Assembly: GCA_963827935.1 (NCBI GenBank)
Contig: CAWHCN010000006.1
Coordinates: forward strand, 384,776-448,775
Reading direction: 5' to 3'
Source of the DNA: DATFNV01 sp963827935
GTDB taxonomy: Bacteria > Planctomycetota > Planctomycetia > Gemmatales > Gemmataceae
Length of the DNA: 64,000 nt
The notes beneath the pieces are model-generated. The model was not told the DNA's origin. It saw only the letters and a program-made list of their open reading frames with translations, and searched no databases. Shown in pieces: positions 55,407 to 64,000 of this stretch; position 1 is the first letter of the stretch, and each line of letters opens with the position of its first letter. The position numbers and the translations under genes are program-made.

Positions 55407-57762
55407 TCAGAAATCAATCGCCGTTGAGAATTCCGACGTGTCGCCGGTGGCCAGGTCGGTGGCGGTCGCGGTCACCGCCGAGCCGGCCGAAATGGCCGAC
55501 ACCGGCGCGGTGAAGGAGACCGTACCGGAGCCGTTCGTCGTCACCAGGAAGAAACCCAGGAAGGTTTCGCCTTGCCCCGCGGTCCCTCCCGTGGGGGTCG
55601 CGAAAAACTCCAGGCGATAAACGGTCGAAGGGCGGCTGGTGAGCGTGCCGGAAACGCTAAGGGCCGTCACAGCGGTGAGCCGCGGCGTATTCTGGCCGTT
55701 GTTGGGGAAGGCACGGGGGTTGGCTCCATTCGCCGTGGGGCCGTCGTTGCCGAGGTCGATGCCGAGGCCGCGGTTGCCGAAGATGCCGTTACCCAGGATG
55801 CGATCGCCGGTGGTGGAGTTATCGACCAGGACCACGCCCTTGCCATTGAAGGCGATGGTATTGCCGCTGCCGGCCGCCGTACCGCCGATCGTGTTGCCCT
55901 GCGCCCCGCTCGCAGCAGGACGCCATCGGTGGAGTTGCCCAGGTTGGCGGTGCCACTCAGGTCGGTGCCGATGCGGTTGCCCTCGACCGTGTTGGCGGTG
56001 GTGCCGCTGTCCTTTATCTCCACGCCGATGCCGTCGGCGGAAATCACATTCGCGGTGCCGGCCGCGGTGCCGCCGATGGTGTTGCCCGTCGCTCCGGCCC
56101 GGATCTCCACGCCGACGGTGTTGCCGAGCGGGGCGGTGCCGCTGCCGTCGGTGCCGATGAGGTTGCCGAGCACGGTATTGCCGCTGGTGCCGCTATCCTT
56201 GATCTCCACGCCCGGGCCGCTGCTGCCGGAGATGACATTGGCGGCTCCCGCTGTTGTGCCGCCGATGGTGTTGCCGGTTGCCCCGGCCCGGATTTCCACG
56301 CCGGCCAGGGTGCCGAGCTTCACCGTGCCGCTGCTATCGGTGCCGATGAGGTTGCCGAGCACGGCATTGCCGCTGGTGCCGCTGTCCTTGATCTCGACGC
56401 CGGGCCCATTGGCGGCGATGACGTTGCCCGACCCGGGAGCCGTGCCGCCGATGGTGTTCCCCGTCGTCCCGGCCTGAACCTCAACGCCGACAAGGGCACG
56501 CAGATACGCGGTGCCGCCGGCGTTGGTCCCGATGAGGTTGCCGAGCACGCTATTGCCGCTGGTGCCGCCGTCCTTGATCTCCACGCCGGGCCCGTTGGCG
56601 TCGATCACATTGCCCGACCCCGGCGCAGTGCCGCCCACGGTGTTGCTGGTCGCCTGCTGGCGAATCTCGACGCCGACCAGGGCGCCCAGGTAGCTGCTGC
56701 CGGCCGCGTTGGTGCCGATGCGATTGCCGAGCACTGTGTTGCCGCTGGTGCCGCCGTCCTTGATCTCCACGCCGGGTCCGTTGGCAACAATCAAATTGCT
56801 TGATCCCGCAGCCGTCCCGCCCACGGTATTTCCGGTCGCCCCCGCGCGAATTTCGACGCCGGCCAGCGCCCGCAGGTAGGCCGTGCCGCTGGCATTGGTC
56901 CCGATGCGGTTGCCCAGGACCAAATTGCCGCTGGTGCCGCTGTCCTTGATTTCAACGCCGGGCCCATTGGCGGCGATCACGTTTGCCGCACCGGCTACTG
57001 TTCCGCCCACGGTGTTGTCCGTCGCCCCCTGGCGGATTTCGACGCCGGTCAACGCGCCCAGGTAGGCCGTGCCGGCGGCATTGGTCCCGATGTGGTTGCC
57101 CAGGACCGTATTGCCGCTGGTCCCGCTGTCCATGATCTCGATGCCGGGGCCATTGGCGACGATCACGTTAGCCGAGCCGGCCGTCGTGCCGCCGATCGTG
57201 TTGCCGGTCGCTTCCAGATCAACTTCGATGCCGGCGCCGGTGGTCCCGAGGCTGGCGGTGCCATTGGCGTTGGTGCCGATGGTGTTTCCGACGATGCTGT
57301 CGTTGCTGCTGCCGCGCAGCTCGATCCCTATGTCGGAAAACTGTTGCAGCGCCAGTCCGCGGACGCTACTGCCGTCGCTGCCCGGAGCGAGCGTCAGACC
57401 ATTCGCATGGCCGTCGTGCTGGCCGTTGAGGATGATCAGCGGCGGGCCGTTGTAGCCCGCTCCGCCCTGCGACCAGCCGTCGAGGAACACCTCGTGGGTG
57501 ATCGTCGGCAGCGCACTGACGAGCGAAATCGTCTGGACCGAATGGGCGGCTCCGATGGCGAAGTCGATCGTGTTGCTCGCCGTTCCGGCCGGGGCCTGTC
57601 CCGAAGCCGCTTGGGTGCTGATGGCCGTCAGCACATCGCGCAGCGTCACCTCGCCGGCTTTCGGATCGTGGAGAATGTCGCGCGTGGTGTTGACCACGTA
57701 AGTCGTCAAGAGGCACCGATCTTCGAGGACTTCCACGGCTGGCCGGCGTGGTGATGGACAGC
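55407..57762 (-). CDS. Right-handed beta-helix surface protein with 62-residue repeats (one frame break)
   Basis: The minus strand opens near 57762 with RRPAVEVLEDRCLLTTYVVN (the LEDR motif of planctomycete surface proteins; the true start is unclear because the frame runs into a T9 tract at 57770). The body has about seven tandem repeats of 62 residues (GVEIRxGATGNTIGGTxxGxANVIxxNGPGVEIKDSGTSGNxVLGNxIGTxxxGTxxLGxL) encoded by 186-bp DNA repeats. Near 55905 the frame changes and the C-terminus reads GIFGNRGLGIDLGNDGPTAN, RPSTVYRLEFFATPTGGTAG and TSEFSTAIDF to 55407. Probably exported and cell-surface, with a CUE-type final domain typical of this class. Confidence 0.82.
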
Positions 57763-57799
57763 AATACGTTTTTTTTTTGTTGTGTACGCGTCGGTTGGT

Positions 57800-58330
57800 C
57801 TGCTTAGACCCGACAACCGATGAATCCGATGCGATTTCTGCGTTCCGGCCCAATGGTGCTCTACTAATCGGCGGCGACGGTGCGACGGGATCATTCTATA
57901 TCGACGGCGCAGGCAATCTCGCCGCTCACGGGCTTCATCACGACGTCCGGTGCGTGCAGCGTTGGGATGCGTCAAACATCGCCGGCTGCAATTGCTAGGG
58001 ACCACTGTCCGCGACGCCGACTATAGAAGATGCCGAAAATGGCGGCTCGCCGAAGCGCAGCGTTGAGCACGATGGATCCCGGCTTTTGGAAATGCGATCG
58101 AGATTAGCCAAAGATATGTCGTTCTGATCACTCCGGAAGGCGACCCGCGCAATTTGTTCGTCGAGCATCGCGGACCGGGCGGGTTTACCGCTCGCGGAAG
58201 CGCGGACCGTACGTGGATTTTTCGTTCGCTTATCGCATCGTCGCGCACCCATACGGCATACATGAATTCCAGATTTCCGTTCGTGCAGATGCCCGCGCAT
58301 CCAACGCGCAATTTCACGGTCAACCGCTAG
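57800..58330 (+). pseudogene. Frame-broken secreted protein tail after the junction
   Basis: Fragments in several frames read LIGGDGATGSFYIDGAGNLA, then SQRYVVLITPEGDPRNLFVE, HRGPGGFTARGSADRTW and FAYRIVAHPYGIHEF. Together they look like the C-terminal region of a large secreted bacterial protein of unknown role. At least five frame changes occur in 500 bp. It begins right after the T run at 57770-57779, so its upstream part is missing or joined incorrectly. Confidence 0.35.
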
Positions 58331-58429
58331 ATTTACAAGCCGCGGCTCGCGCGCACTGTTTGGCAACGACGGGGGAGCCCTGCCTGGTTCTGGTGTGACT
58401 CGGAGATCGAGTCAATCCCGAAACGTGAC

Positions 58430-58560
58430 TCCGGCTTTTTGAACCTCATTGATACGGGAGCAGCTACCAGATCGACGACTCGTCGTGTAAGTCGACGACT
58501 TGAATGTGATTGCCCTATAGGTCGCGGAAGTCGCAACGAAATCGCGGGCCGAGGGCGCAG
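58430..58560 (-). pseudogene. VOC-family fragment 1
   Basis: The minus strand reads pieces of GNHIQVVDLHDE and RCDFRDL, the end of a glyoxalase/VOC protein, closely related to the better preserved copy at 60690-61065. Frame changes and a stop (TAG in place of a Trp) make it non-functional. Confidence 0.4.
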
Positions 58561-58756
58561 CGTTGTCCGGAAGATCGGGCGGACGAAGAAGCATGAAGGT
58601 TTAGAACCCGATAAGGTGCGCTGCAGCAGATGAGCGCCGCTCGCGCCTTCTGCTGCGACCGCGGCGTGCTTCAAAGCGGAAGCGAAACGACGGGATGAGG
58701 AAACCGCGCCCCAATCGAACACGCCTAGGAAGAATCACCGCAGGCTGGAGGTTGAT

Positions 58757-60640
58757 ATGATCGTCCCGCGCGGAAGGTTGGTCGTTGCTTTCTCGTGCGT
58801 CGCTGATCGCCGGTGCATGCATCGCGCTCGCCGCTTGTCGCGGAGGATCACCGCTACCGGCGACTGCGCCACCTGGCGCGCCGGATTCGGACAGCTGGAT
58901 CGCACGCTCACCCACGGCGCACACGGGAATTCCGGTGACGCTGAATCTGCTCGTGCCGACCAGCAGGGCGTCGTCGCTGCGAAGGCTCGGCGAACAAAAC
59001 CATTCTTCGTGGTGTTCGGGACGAAGGCCGAAGGTCGTCGCCTACGCGCACGGCGATCGAACGAAACCGTTGGCGGCCGTGGTTGCGAGTGTTCCTCGAG
59101 CGACTCGCCGGTCTGCACGAAAGGTGCGGCGCGCGTGTGCTCGCTCACACTGTCGCTAAAAGCCACCGGTAAAGACGACTTCGTCATCACTACCCATGTA
59201 CGACCAATCACCCTCCGGCGGCGTGATCCCGGCGACGGCGAAGCAGCTGGCTGCCGGCCTCGAGGTCAAGAAAATCGGTCCGAAAGGCAAGACGTTCACG
59301 GCCGTAGTAGGTGGTGTCGTTGCCAGCACGTCGCTTTACCTCTCGCAAGGTGCAGTCTCAAGCATCGACGCGACGACGGAGGGCGAAAAATGTGGTTCGC
59401 GACGTAGACGGAAACGCGATCGTCACCGGCTTGTTACAAAAGCGCGACGGGAGCGCCGGTCGGTTTCGTAACACTAGGCTCCAGCGCCGCCGGCGGCACG
59501 TTGTGACTTAGTTTCAATCCAGCCAGTTTCTCATCGGCTGCAAGAGGGCTCGCGGTGACAGTAAACTATAAGCCAGTTCCGGCGTCGCCGGCGCAGAAGT
59601 GCAGAATGGATTCACCACCGCCCTTAGTGCAACTGCAAACAACGGCGCGACTCCGGGAACCGCGACCTTTGCGGCACTGGCTCGCCACATCACCGAGTTT
59701 ACAACGCCAACCGCAGCCAGTGAGCCGCAAGAAATGAGCCCGGGGAAGCGATGGCGCGATCTAGGACGCGGAGTGCTCCGTCAGCAAGATCGCGCGGATT
59801 CCGACCAATGCGACGAGCGGTACGCAAATCACGGAGTTTGCTTCGTCCTCGGCCACAAGCGTCCATTTTGGCATCGTGAGCGGTCCGGACGGTCAATTGT
59901 GGTTTACGGAGCAGAACGGCAACAAGATCGGTCACATTCCGGTGACCGCGACAGCGGTGCGGATATCTTCCGAGATCACTCTTCCGACCGGGGGCAGCTT
60001 CCCAACCGGCATTACGGCCGGATCGGACAATGCTTTGTATTTTACGGAGCAAAGCGGAAACCGAATTGGGCGTATACCGACGAACGCCACCAGCACATGG
60101 CCATCACGGAGATCACGTTGCCGCCTTCGGCACCGGTTACCATGAATACGGCCGCGGACGGTACCATATGGTTTACAGAGACAGGTGGTGCGGCAAGCGG
60201 CGTCGCCCACATGCCCGTAGGCGCGACGATGGCGTCGCAGTTACACGTCGATTGCCCTGCCAACTGCACTTAGTGCTCCGCTCGGGATCGCGCCGGGGAG
60301 CGCCGGGACGATGATCGTTTCAGAGCTAACCGGCCACAAAAATACCAAGCCGTTACCGTTGGGAGCAACCGGCGGCGCGCAAATTTCGGAGTTCAGTGCG
60401 GGAACGGCGAATCCGGAACAAGTGGTCCTTGGCCCAGACGGAGCGATTTGGTTCCGCCGAGACCAACGGCAGACAAAGTCGGACGAAGCGCAACCGACGG
60501 CACGCTACTGGAATTTACGGTGCCGACGATAGGGGCGACGCTTAACGGTATCACGACCAGGTCCGGATGGCGCCATTTGGTTTGCCGAAACGAACCAGGG
60601 CAAGGTCGGCAACTCGATGCGTAAACCTCAGACGCCGCCG
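58757..60640 (+). pseudogene. Virginiamycin-B-lyase-like propeller lipoprotein (many frame breaks)
   Basis: Fragments read SLIAGACIALAACRGGSPLP (lipoprotein signal with lipobox AAC), YDQSPSGGVIPATAKQLAAG, VVGGVVASTSLYLSQG, and then propeller repeats ITEFTTPTAASEPQE, SGPDGQLWFTEQNGNKIGHI, AGSDNALYFTEQSGNRIGRI, AADGTIWFTETGGAASGVAH and LGPDGAIWF. The xGPDGxxWFTExxxNxIGRI motif repeats are the beta-propeller of virginiamycin-B-lyase-type proteins. At least eight frame changes occur. Secreted lipoprotein; substrate unknown. Confidence 0.6.
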
Positions 60641-60689
60641 GACCCTGCGATCGTATTATTTCCGAAACTTGATTCCGGCTTTTTGAACT

Positions 60690-61065
60690 TCTTGATACGG
60701 GAGCAGCCAGACCAGCAACTTCGTCGTGTAAGTCGACGACTTGAATGCGGTTGCCCCACGGGTCACGGAAGTCGCAGCGGAATCGGGTCCCGAGTTTGAT
60801 ATTGTATTTCGACGTCAACTCTTCACGGACTTCGGCGATCTGCGCTTCGTCACGCACCATCGGCCCGAAGTGTCTCACCAATACAACAGCATCGTCGGCG
60901 GAAGGGTCGAGAGAAGCGTGTTTCTCGCCCAGCTTGAAGAACGCATCACCCTCACCTAGTCCAACTTCTGCAGCCCGAAGACGTCTAGTCTAAAAACGCG
61001 ACCGCATTCTCGATGTTGTCGACCTCGATCGCAATGTGGTTGATTCCATCAACGTGAACGCTCAT
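60690..61065 (-). CDS. VOC/glyoxalase-family protein (frame-broken)
   Basis: ATG 61065 (MSVHVDGINHIAIEVDNIEN) begins a typical VOC domain; then in another frame VLVRHFGPMVRDEAQIAEVR and EELTSKYNIKLGTRFRCDFR then DPWGNRIQVVDLHDEVAGLA. The His in INHIAI and the Glu/His near GNRIQVVDLHD are the metal positions. About 125 residues, normal for a single-domain VOC protein; substrate unknown. Confidence 0.6.
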
Positions 61066-61140
61066 AACGCCCTTCCAAATCGCTCGAATGTCCGCCTTGG
61101 TTGCGGTCGAAGATAACAGTCCGCCGGCCTCCAAGTCTGA

Positions 61141-61565
61141 CTACCGCGCGACCTCCGTTGCGACCATAATTTCCGTAATATTCCCGCCGCCCGTTATCGT
61201 CACCATTTGACTCTGGTCTGGTGACGAGAAGACGCCGGCAATTTGTTTTGCCTGGCGCACCCATGTCGCGTTTGCAGGTCAGCCGGCAGGTGCGCCGTGT
61301 ACCAGGCGGCGACCGTGGGGCCGTCATCTTTGGTGTCGTAATATTCCACGTTCGTTGTTTGCTGCCATCGTGAAGAGATGTGCTCTGACCCGGGTTTTGG
61401 TAGCGCGGGATATACCGTGAGCGGGTTCGAGACGGCGGTGCTTGCGACCGCAGCAGGCGCATCGGTCGCAACAACCGACGCCTGGCCAGTATTGTTTGAG
61501 GTCGCTTTGGCGCAACCGCCCGACAGGGCGGCAACAACGAGTAACGGAAGAATATGTTTATGCAT
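61141..61565 (-). CDS. Small lipoprotein of unknown function (frame-broken)
   Basis: ATG 61565 (MHKHILPLLVVAALSGGCAK) has a lipobox LSGGC. The mature part reads SRWQQTTNVEYYDTKDDGPT, VAAWYTAHLPADLQ and, in another frame, QSQMVTITGGGNITEIMVAT to the stop at 61141. It resembles its upstream neighbour (61574-61925) in the pattern 'xDxWYxxxLP', so the two may be paralogs. Confidence 0.5.
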
Positions 61566-61573
61566 CACGTTTG

Positions 61574-61925
61574 CTATATTGGCTGTGCGTGGATAACGAC
61601 TTTGCCGCCGTCGGGCACGATATCCACCATGGCGCGCGGTGTGCTGCAGATGTACTCGATGGCGGTCTGTGATTGCGGTTGCTGGAGCACGGAACGCCGG
61701 CACGCGGCGGGAAGCTTCAGATCGATACCAGCGATCGATCGTCGACATGGAGTCGCTGGATTCACCGACGTACCCGGGTACCGTCGCACTTGCGGATGAA
61801 ATCGTCGTCGCGTGCGGGTCGATGGGAAAGTCCGCAAAACTCGCCGCGGCAGCAGCCGGCGATTGCGCGCCGGCCGCGAAAACGGCGGCAAGAGCAAGCA
61901 GAAGAACTAGCGATTTGTTTCTCAT
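61574..61925 (-). CDS. Small exported protein of unknown function (frame-broken)
   Basis: ATG 61925 (MRNKSLVLLLALAAVFAAGA) has a signal peptide cut near AAAA. The mature part reads ADFPIDPHATTISSASATVP, VGESSDSMSTIDRWY and, in another frame, LQQPQSQTAIEYICSTPRAM, VDIVPDGGKVVIHAQPI to the stop at 61574. It lies 8 bp upstream of the lipoprotein gene, so the two form an operon of related small exported proteins. Confidence 0.5.
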
Positions 61926-61984
61926 TGCCTGAAGGTAACAAACGCCCGTGCCTAAGGCGTGCCGCTCGCGCAAAAGCAAGCTCG

Positions 61985-62770
61985 CTAGCGAGCGCTTGCC
62001 AGCGCTGCAGAAGTGACGTCGTCGGCCGGAAAGAACGTCTCGACCGAAAGCTCTTCTATGGTGATATAGCCGCCGTTCCGAACGTTGTCACCGTGCTGAG
62101 GAAGGTCAACACACGATCGCCGACCCGGACGCGCAACGGGACGAAGAGCGAAAACTCGTCCCGATCGTAAGCGTCATCCGAATGGCCTTCGTACGTGAAC
62201 GCCGGTGGTTCGCAGTTAAGCTCGATAAGTTTCTGATTCTGCGTCAGCTCGATCTCACGCTTCAGTCGTCCGAGCGGGTGCGCACGCCACTCGTCAAGGT
62301 TCCGGATGCCGCGACGCTAAGCCGCGTGGATGCAATAGCAAGCGCAACGCATTAACCGGCGGCGCGAGCAAATCTTCCGGCAAGTCCGCCGTGAGTAGCT
62401 GGAGTCCGCGATTGGCCCCGACGACATTCCACTCGCGATCGATTGCGATCGCCGGAAACAGCTAGTGCACGACTAACAGCTCCTCCAAGGCACCCTGGAT
62501 CTGCGTCATACGCTTCCGATTTGAGCGGCGTTTGTTCGTACGGCGGCGCATACCCCGCCGCCAAGACTGCATACCGTTATGCTCGCGCAGCGGCACCTGC
62601 AGTTCCTCGGCAAGCTGCGCGATCACGTCTGCGCCAGCTTGAGGAACGAGCGCCCGGTCTCAATAAAATTCAGATGCCGTGGGGAGATGCCGGCTTGCAG
62701 CGCGAGCCCCATACGGCTGAAACCGCCCGGCGCTCGCGCCACTCGCGTAAAAGGCCACAATCGGTGTCAT
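61985..62770 (-). CDS. MmyB/XRE-type transcriptional regulator (frame-broken)
   Basis: ATG 62770 (MTPIVA) is followed in successive frames by LREWRERRAVS, MGLALQAGISPRHLNFIETG (HTH: A-G-I-S-P-R-H), AQLAEELQVPLRE, and the MmyB ligand-binding domain AIDREWNVVGANRGLQLLTA, LAPPVNALRLLLHPRGL, LNCEPPAFTYEG and VPLRVRVGDRVLTFLSTVTT, TFGTAAI to the stop at 61985. It is divergent from the hydrolase gene at 62859, whose promoter it probably controls. Confidence 0.6.
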
Positions 62771-62858
62771 GGCGCCATTTTTGGGTCTGCGGCGTATTTG
62801 CGCAGCGACTACCTCGGACGTAATCGCCAAGGCCCGCGCGATGCGGCATGATACCGGC

Positions 62859-63718
62859 ATGCCATCGCTTACATCACACGACGACACGAAGCTCTTTTAC
62901 AAAGATTGGGGCACCGGATGCCAGACGGTGCTGTTCGTGAACAGCTAAAACATCCACTCCGACTTCTGGGAAAGCCACATGGTGCAACTCGCCGACCGCG
63001 GCTTGCGCGCAATCGCGTACGATCAGCGCGGCCATGGCCGCTCCGACCAGCCGGGCCACGGCTTCGAATTCAACTGGCTGACACAACGACCTCGCAAGCT
63101 TGATGGACCGGCTAAATCTACGCGACGTCACCCTCGTCGGTTCTCGGAACGGCGCCGGGTGTGGTGGTGGGCACTCTCTCGCGCCACGGTGCGGGCCGCA
63201 TCGCCAAGACCGTCCTGATCGCGCCTACGACGCCATGCATCGTGCGCCTGCCGGATAATCCCGACGGTTTCGACGACCAGTATTGGGAATCGCTGATCGA
63301 CACCACAACGATCGCCGATCGCCCCACGTTCTACCGCACCTTCGTCGACTCGTTCTTCGGCAAGCCCGTCAGCCCAGAAGTCGAAGCGCATATGCTCGCG
63401 ATGGCAATCGGCATCCCCTGATCTCGACGGTGCAAATCCTCGAGCCTTAGCGACTGAAGATTTCCGCCCCGACATGCCGGCCTTCACAATGCCGACGCTG
63501 ATCGTTCAAGGTGAAAAGGACGCAACGCCGCTGGAACTCACCGCAATCAAAACGGCAAACGCCATCCCCGGCTCGATCCTAAAAGTCTACGAACGCGCCG
63601 CCCACGCGCTGCCAATCACGGACAAGGCCCGTCTGCTCGGAGGAGTATCCTTGAGTTCGTCGCGACGACTGAAGCCGCTACCAGTTCTCCATCGACGTTT
63701 CGAACGGCGGTACTTTGA
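62859..63718 (+). CDS. Alpha/beta hydrolase, chloroperoxidase-like (frame-broken)
   Basis: ATG 62859 (MPSLTSHDDTKLFYKDWGTG) starts a protein whose frames give FWESHMVQLADRGLRAIAYD, QRGHGRSDQPGHGFEF, GRIAKTVLIAPTTPCIVRLP, FTMPTLIVQGEKDATPLELT (catalytic Asp region) and ERAAHALPITDKARL (catalytic His). The nucleophile region (GxSxG) falls in a broken stretch near 63140. It ends at 63718. Likely a cytosolic ester or epoxide hydrolase; the in-frame TAA near 62947 (VNS, stop) needs one or more base changes to be read through. Confidence 0.55.
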
Positions 63719-63719
63719 A

Positions 63720-64000
63720 TGCCGTGCCGCACGAATTCGATGCGATGTTCTTGGCCGAAGTCGGCCTCGATCGAGGCGATCATTAACCGCTCGGTGCACG
63801 TCGTGTCGACCCCGTGGCCCGCTCCCGGACCATCGCCAAGCTTGGCGTTCGGAAGGGTCGCCGGGCGCACTGCGCGTAGCGCGGCAGCGTGGCTCGTCGA
63901 TCATAGGGACCGGTTGACCATGAGAATCGGAACGCTGCTGCGCAGAGGATCGTTGAAGGCTGCTGGCGTCGGATCGACCTTCCAGATCGCGCATGCGTGC
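63720..64000. other. Window end, no secure gene
   Basis: Open frames here are short and overlap in all directions; a minus-strand reading TERLMIASIEADFGQEHRIE is coding-like but neither its start nor its family is recognisable. Left unassigned. Confidence 0.3.

Overview
The window looks like draft DNA of a Planctomycetota bacterium, probably of the Gemmatales/Pirellulales kind, up to about 57.77 kb. The evidence is a TIGR03000-type secreted protein, a DUF1571-type exported protein, two right-handed beta-helix surface proteins with an N-terminal LESR/LEDR motif, a Ser/Thr kinase with an extracytoplasmic sensor tail, high GC, and several families of long intergenic palindromes. Many genes that are otherwise convincing are split by single-base frame changes. 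Most of these are probably consensus errors rather than biology, so such genes are given as one locus with the break stated.

Layout. 0-3 kb: sugar-transfer genes in overlapping order (a lipopolysaccharide-kinase-like tail, a GT39-like membrane protein, a GT4 glycosyltransferase). 3-5.1 kb: a PIN-domain toxin with a small partner, a DUF4149-like membrane protein, and a BrnT-like/XRE pair. 5.2-8 kb: decayed IS110 and IS66 elements. 8.5-11.2 kb: agmatine deiminase, a response regulator and the TIGR03000 protein. 11.2-25.5 kb: an insertion-sequence graveyard in which one beta-helix surface gene (start near 21.87 kb, minus strand) has been split by four insertions of different families. Removing three of them at their target duplications restores a continuous reading.

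25.5-33.8 kb is the most interesting part. It is the remains of a chromosomal integron: the N-terminal piece of an integron-type integrase on the minus strand, followed on the plus strand by small cassette genes and four attC-like folded sites. One cassette encodes a nucleoside-deoxyribosyltransferase/TIR-like protein that could be a defence effector. Three of the four attC sites are interrupted by IS110-family (DEDD) elements, always between an L box and an R box and always with the transposase 5' end facing the L box. Two of these elements are copies of one IS that carries about 530 bp of conserved non-coding DNA 3' of the transposase, a candidate guide (bridge) RNA region.

33.8-36.7 kb holds tyrosine-recombinase fragments, an excisionase-like remnant, short repeats, and a minus-strand cluster of seven tRNA genes (Tyr, Glu, Leu-CAG, Met-like, Leu-GAG, Asp, Val), two of them unusual in shape. 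36.8-57.7 kb is ordinary chromosome: a very large membrane protein, a methyltransferase, a Nudix hydrolase, exported proteins, a Ser/Thr kinase, a second pentein-fold deiminase, a two-gene pyruvate:ferredoxin oxidoreductase, and a second beta-helix protein with 186-bp repeats.

From about 57.77 kb rightward the character changes abruptly at a long T run. Genes are short, badly frame-broken and of another style (virginiamycin-B-lyase-like propeller lipoprotein, VOC proteins, MmyB-type regulator, alpha/beta hydrolase). This may be a chimeric join with DNA of another bacterium or a very poorly polished end, and the two halves should not be used together to infer one organism's biology.
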